From positions 39,043,828-39,107,827 of the forward strand of contig NC_079876.1 of assembly GCF_029227915.1 (NCBI RefSeq): DNA of 64,000 nucleotides, given 5' to 3'. A program made the translations under genes and the position numbers. Shown here piece by piece: positions 62,851 through 64,000 of this stretch. Source of the DNA: Hydractinia symbiolongicarpus (Eukaryota; Cnidaria; Hydrozoa; Anthoathecata; Hydractiniidae). The notes under the pieces were generated by a model that searched no databases, was not told where the DNA came from, and saw only the letters and a program-made list of their open reading frames with translations. The stretch's first letter is position 1; each line of letters opens with the position of its first letter.

Positions 62851-64000
62851 TTGATGAGACGCTGAATAAAAGAAGTTTAATCGCCGGCAAACGAAAACCT
62901 GCGATTTCCCGTAAATCCTTGACTCGGCCCGTATAGTCAAAAGTATACAAAGAAAGTACCCAGGGAGTAAACTCATTTCCCGAACGATTTTTTAAATTAC
63001 TTTTTCACCACTAAAACGCATGAGACTTGAAGTTTTTAAAAATGTTTTCATTTTTGATGAGACGCTGAATAAAAGAAGTTTAATTGCCGGCAAACGAAAA
63101 CCTGCGATTTCCCGTAAATCCTGGCCTCGGCCCGTATAGTCAAAAGTATACAAAGAAAGTACCCAGGGAGTAAACTCATTTCCCAAACGATTTTTTAAAT
63201 TATTATTTCACCACTAAAACGCATGAGACTTGTAGTTTTCAAGAATGTTTTCATTTTTGATGAGACGCTGAATAAAAGCAGTTTAATCGCCGGCAAACGA
63301 AAACCCGCGATTTCCCGTAAATCCCGGGCTTGGCACGTATAGTCGAATGAATACAAAGAAAGTACCCTGTGAGTAAACTCATTTCCAGGACGATTTTTTA
63401 AATTATTTTTTCACCACTAAAACGCATAAGACTTGTAGTTTTTAAAAATGTTTTCATTCTTGATGAGACGCTGAATAAAAGCAGTTTAATCGCCGGCAAA
63501 CGAAAATCTGCGATTTCCCTTAATCCCGGACTCAGCCCGTATAGTCAAAAGTATACAAAGAAAGTACCCAGGGAGTAAACTCATTTCCAGAACGATTTTT
63601 TAAATTATTTTTTCACCACTAAAACGCATAAGACTTGTAGTTTTTAAAAATGTTTTCATTTTTGATGAGACGCTGAATAAAAGAAGTTTAACGCCGGCAA
63701 ACGAAAACCCGCGATTTCACGTAAATCCCGGGCTTGGCCCGTATAGTCAAAAGTATACAAAGAAAGTACCCAGGGAGTAAACTCATTTTCCGAACGATTT
63801 TTTATCTTATTTTTTTACCACTAAACGCATGAGACTTGAAGTTTTCAAAAATATTTTCATCTTTGATGGGACGCTGAATAAAAGAAGTTTAATCGCCGGC
63901 AAACGAAAATCCGCGATTTCCCGTAAATCCCGGACTCGGCCCGTATAGTCAAAAGTATACAAAGAAAGTACCCAGGGAGTAAACTCATTTTCCGAACGAT

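Larger units (their letters stand above)
47055..64000 (-). repeat. 203-bp satellite array, reverse block 2
   Basis: About 84 monomers in reverse orientation running off the window end. A monomer with CGAGCGATTTTTTAAATT and TTCACCTCTAAAACG, and the neighbouring one with TTCCTTAAATCTCGG, recur near 47.4-47.6, 50.2-50.45, 51.4-51.7, 52.05-52.3 and 55.7-55.95 kb. No gene or other element is seen. Confidence 0.97.

Noticed and set aside
7156-63186. Dozens of near-identical 60-106 codon reading frames on both strands across the satellite
   Set aside because: Each spans only one or two monomers, many begin at TTG rather than ATG, the 203-bp period changes frame every copy, and overlapping frames exist on both strands. 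They are by-products of the repeat, not a gene family.
1-64000. CRISPR-like regular repetition
   Set aside because: The repeated unit is the whole 203 bp with no unique spacers, there are no cas genes, and the host is eukaryotic.
1-64000. CENP-B box in the monomer
   Set aside because: The nearest stretch (TTTACGGGAAATCGCGGGTT) has one mismatch in the TTCG part and one extra base before CGGG, and the TTTCGTTTGCCGGCGAT stretch fails at several required positions. Not a convincing match.

Overview
The window is a eukaryotic tandem-repeat (satellite DNA) array broken by one non-LTR retrotransposon. About 60.6 kb of the 64 kb is a single AT-rich satellite with a ~203 bp monomer (roughly 300 copies). 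The remaining ~3.4 kb is an endonuclease/reverse-transcriptase retrotransposon of CR1/L2 (Jockey-group) type. No host gene, tRNA, rRNA, CRISPR array or prokaryotic feature was recognised. The retroelement family and its 2A-like motif fit an animal, probably an invertebrate, but the phylum cannot be fixed from this sequence. A HOR-bearing, inversion-rich satellite with a lone retroelement insertion is what (peri)centromeric or other constitutive heterochromatin looks like; that placement is inference.

Layout. 1-1738: satellite, here called forward orientation. 1739-5141: retrotransposon on the minus strand, single insertion with a short tetranucleotide tail and a 3-bp (ACT) candidate target duplication. 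5142-20982: forward satellite. 20982/20983: switch to reverse orientation. 20983-46074: reverse satellite. 46075-47054: a 980-bp forward-oriented island bounded by a spacerless palindrome on the left and a 6-nt-loop inverted junction on the right. 47055-64000: reverse satellite to the end of the window.

Within the array many blocks are repeated at offsets that are whole multiples of the monomer (608, 809, 1217, 1421, 1823, 2835, about 4.25-4.45 kb), as expected from unequal exchange. The clearest higher-order repeat is a 608-bp trimer at about 41-44.5 kb. Copies of one 46-bp micro-inverted cassette occur once in the forward array and three times in the reverse array, and its left breakpoint is the same as the breakpoint of the large orientation switch at 20983.

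The most interesting observations are: (1) the 980-bp island is an in-place inversion of a block whose uninverted counterpart survives at 49692-50671, and what is missing at each breakpoint is the hairpin-forming (dyad) part of the monomer; (2) the micro-inverted cassette and the large inversion share a junction; (3) the retrotransposon has a degenerate 2A-like peptide, has lost an expected endonuclease Asp, and carries one frameshift in a homopolymer while keeping an intact RT catalytic core.
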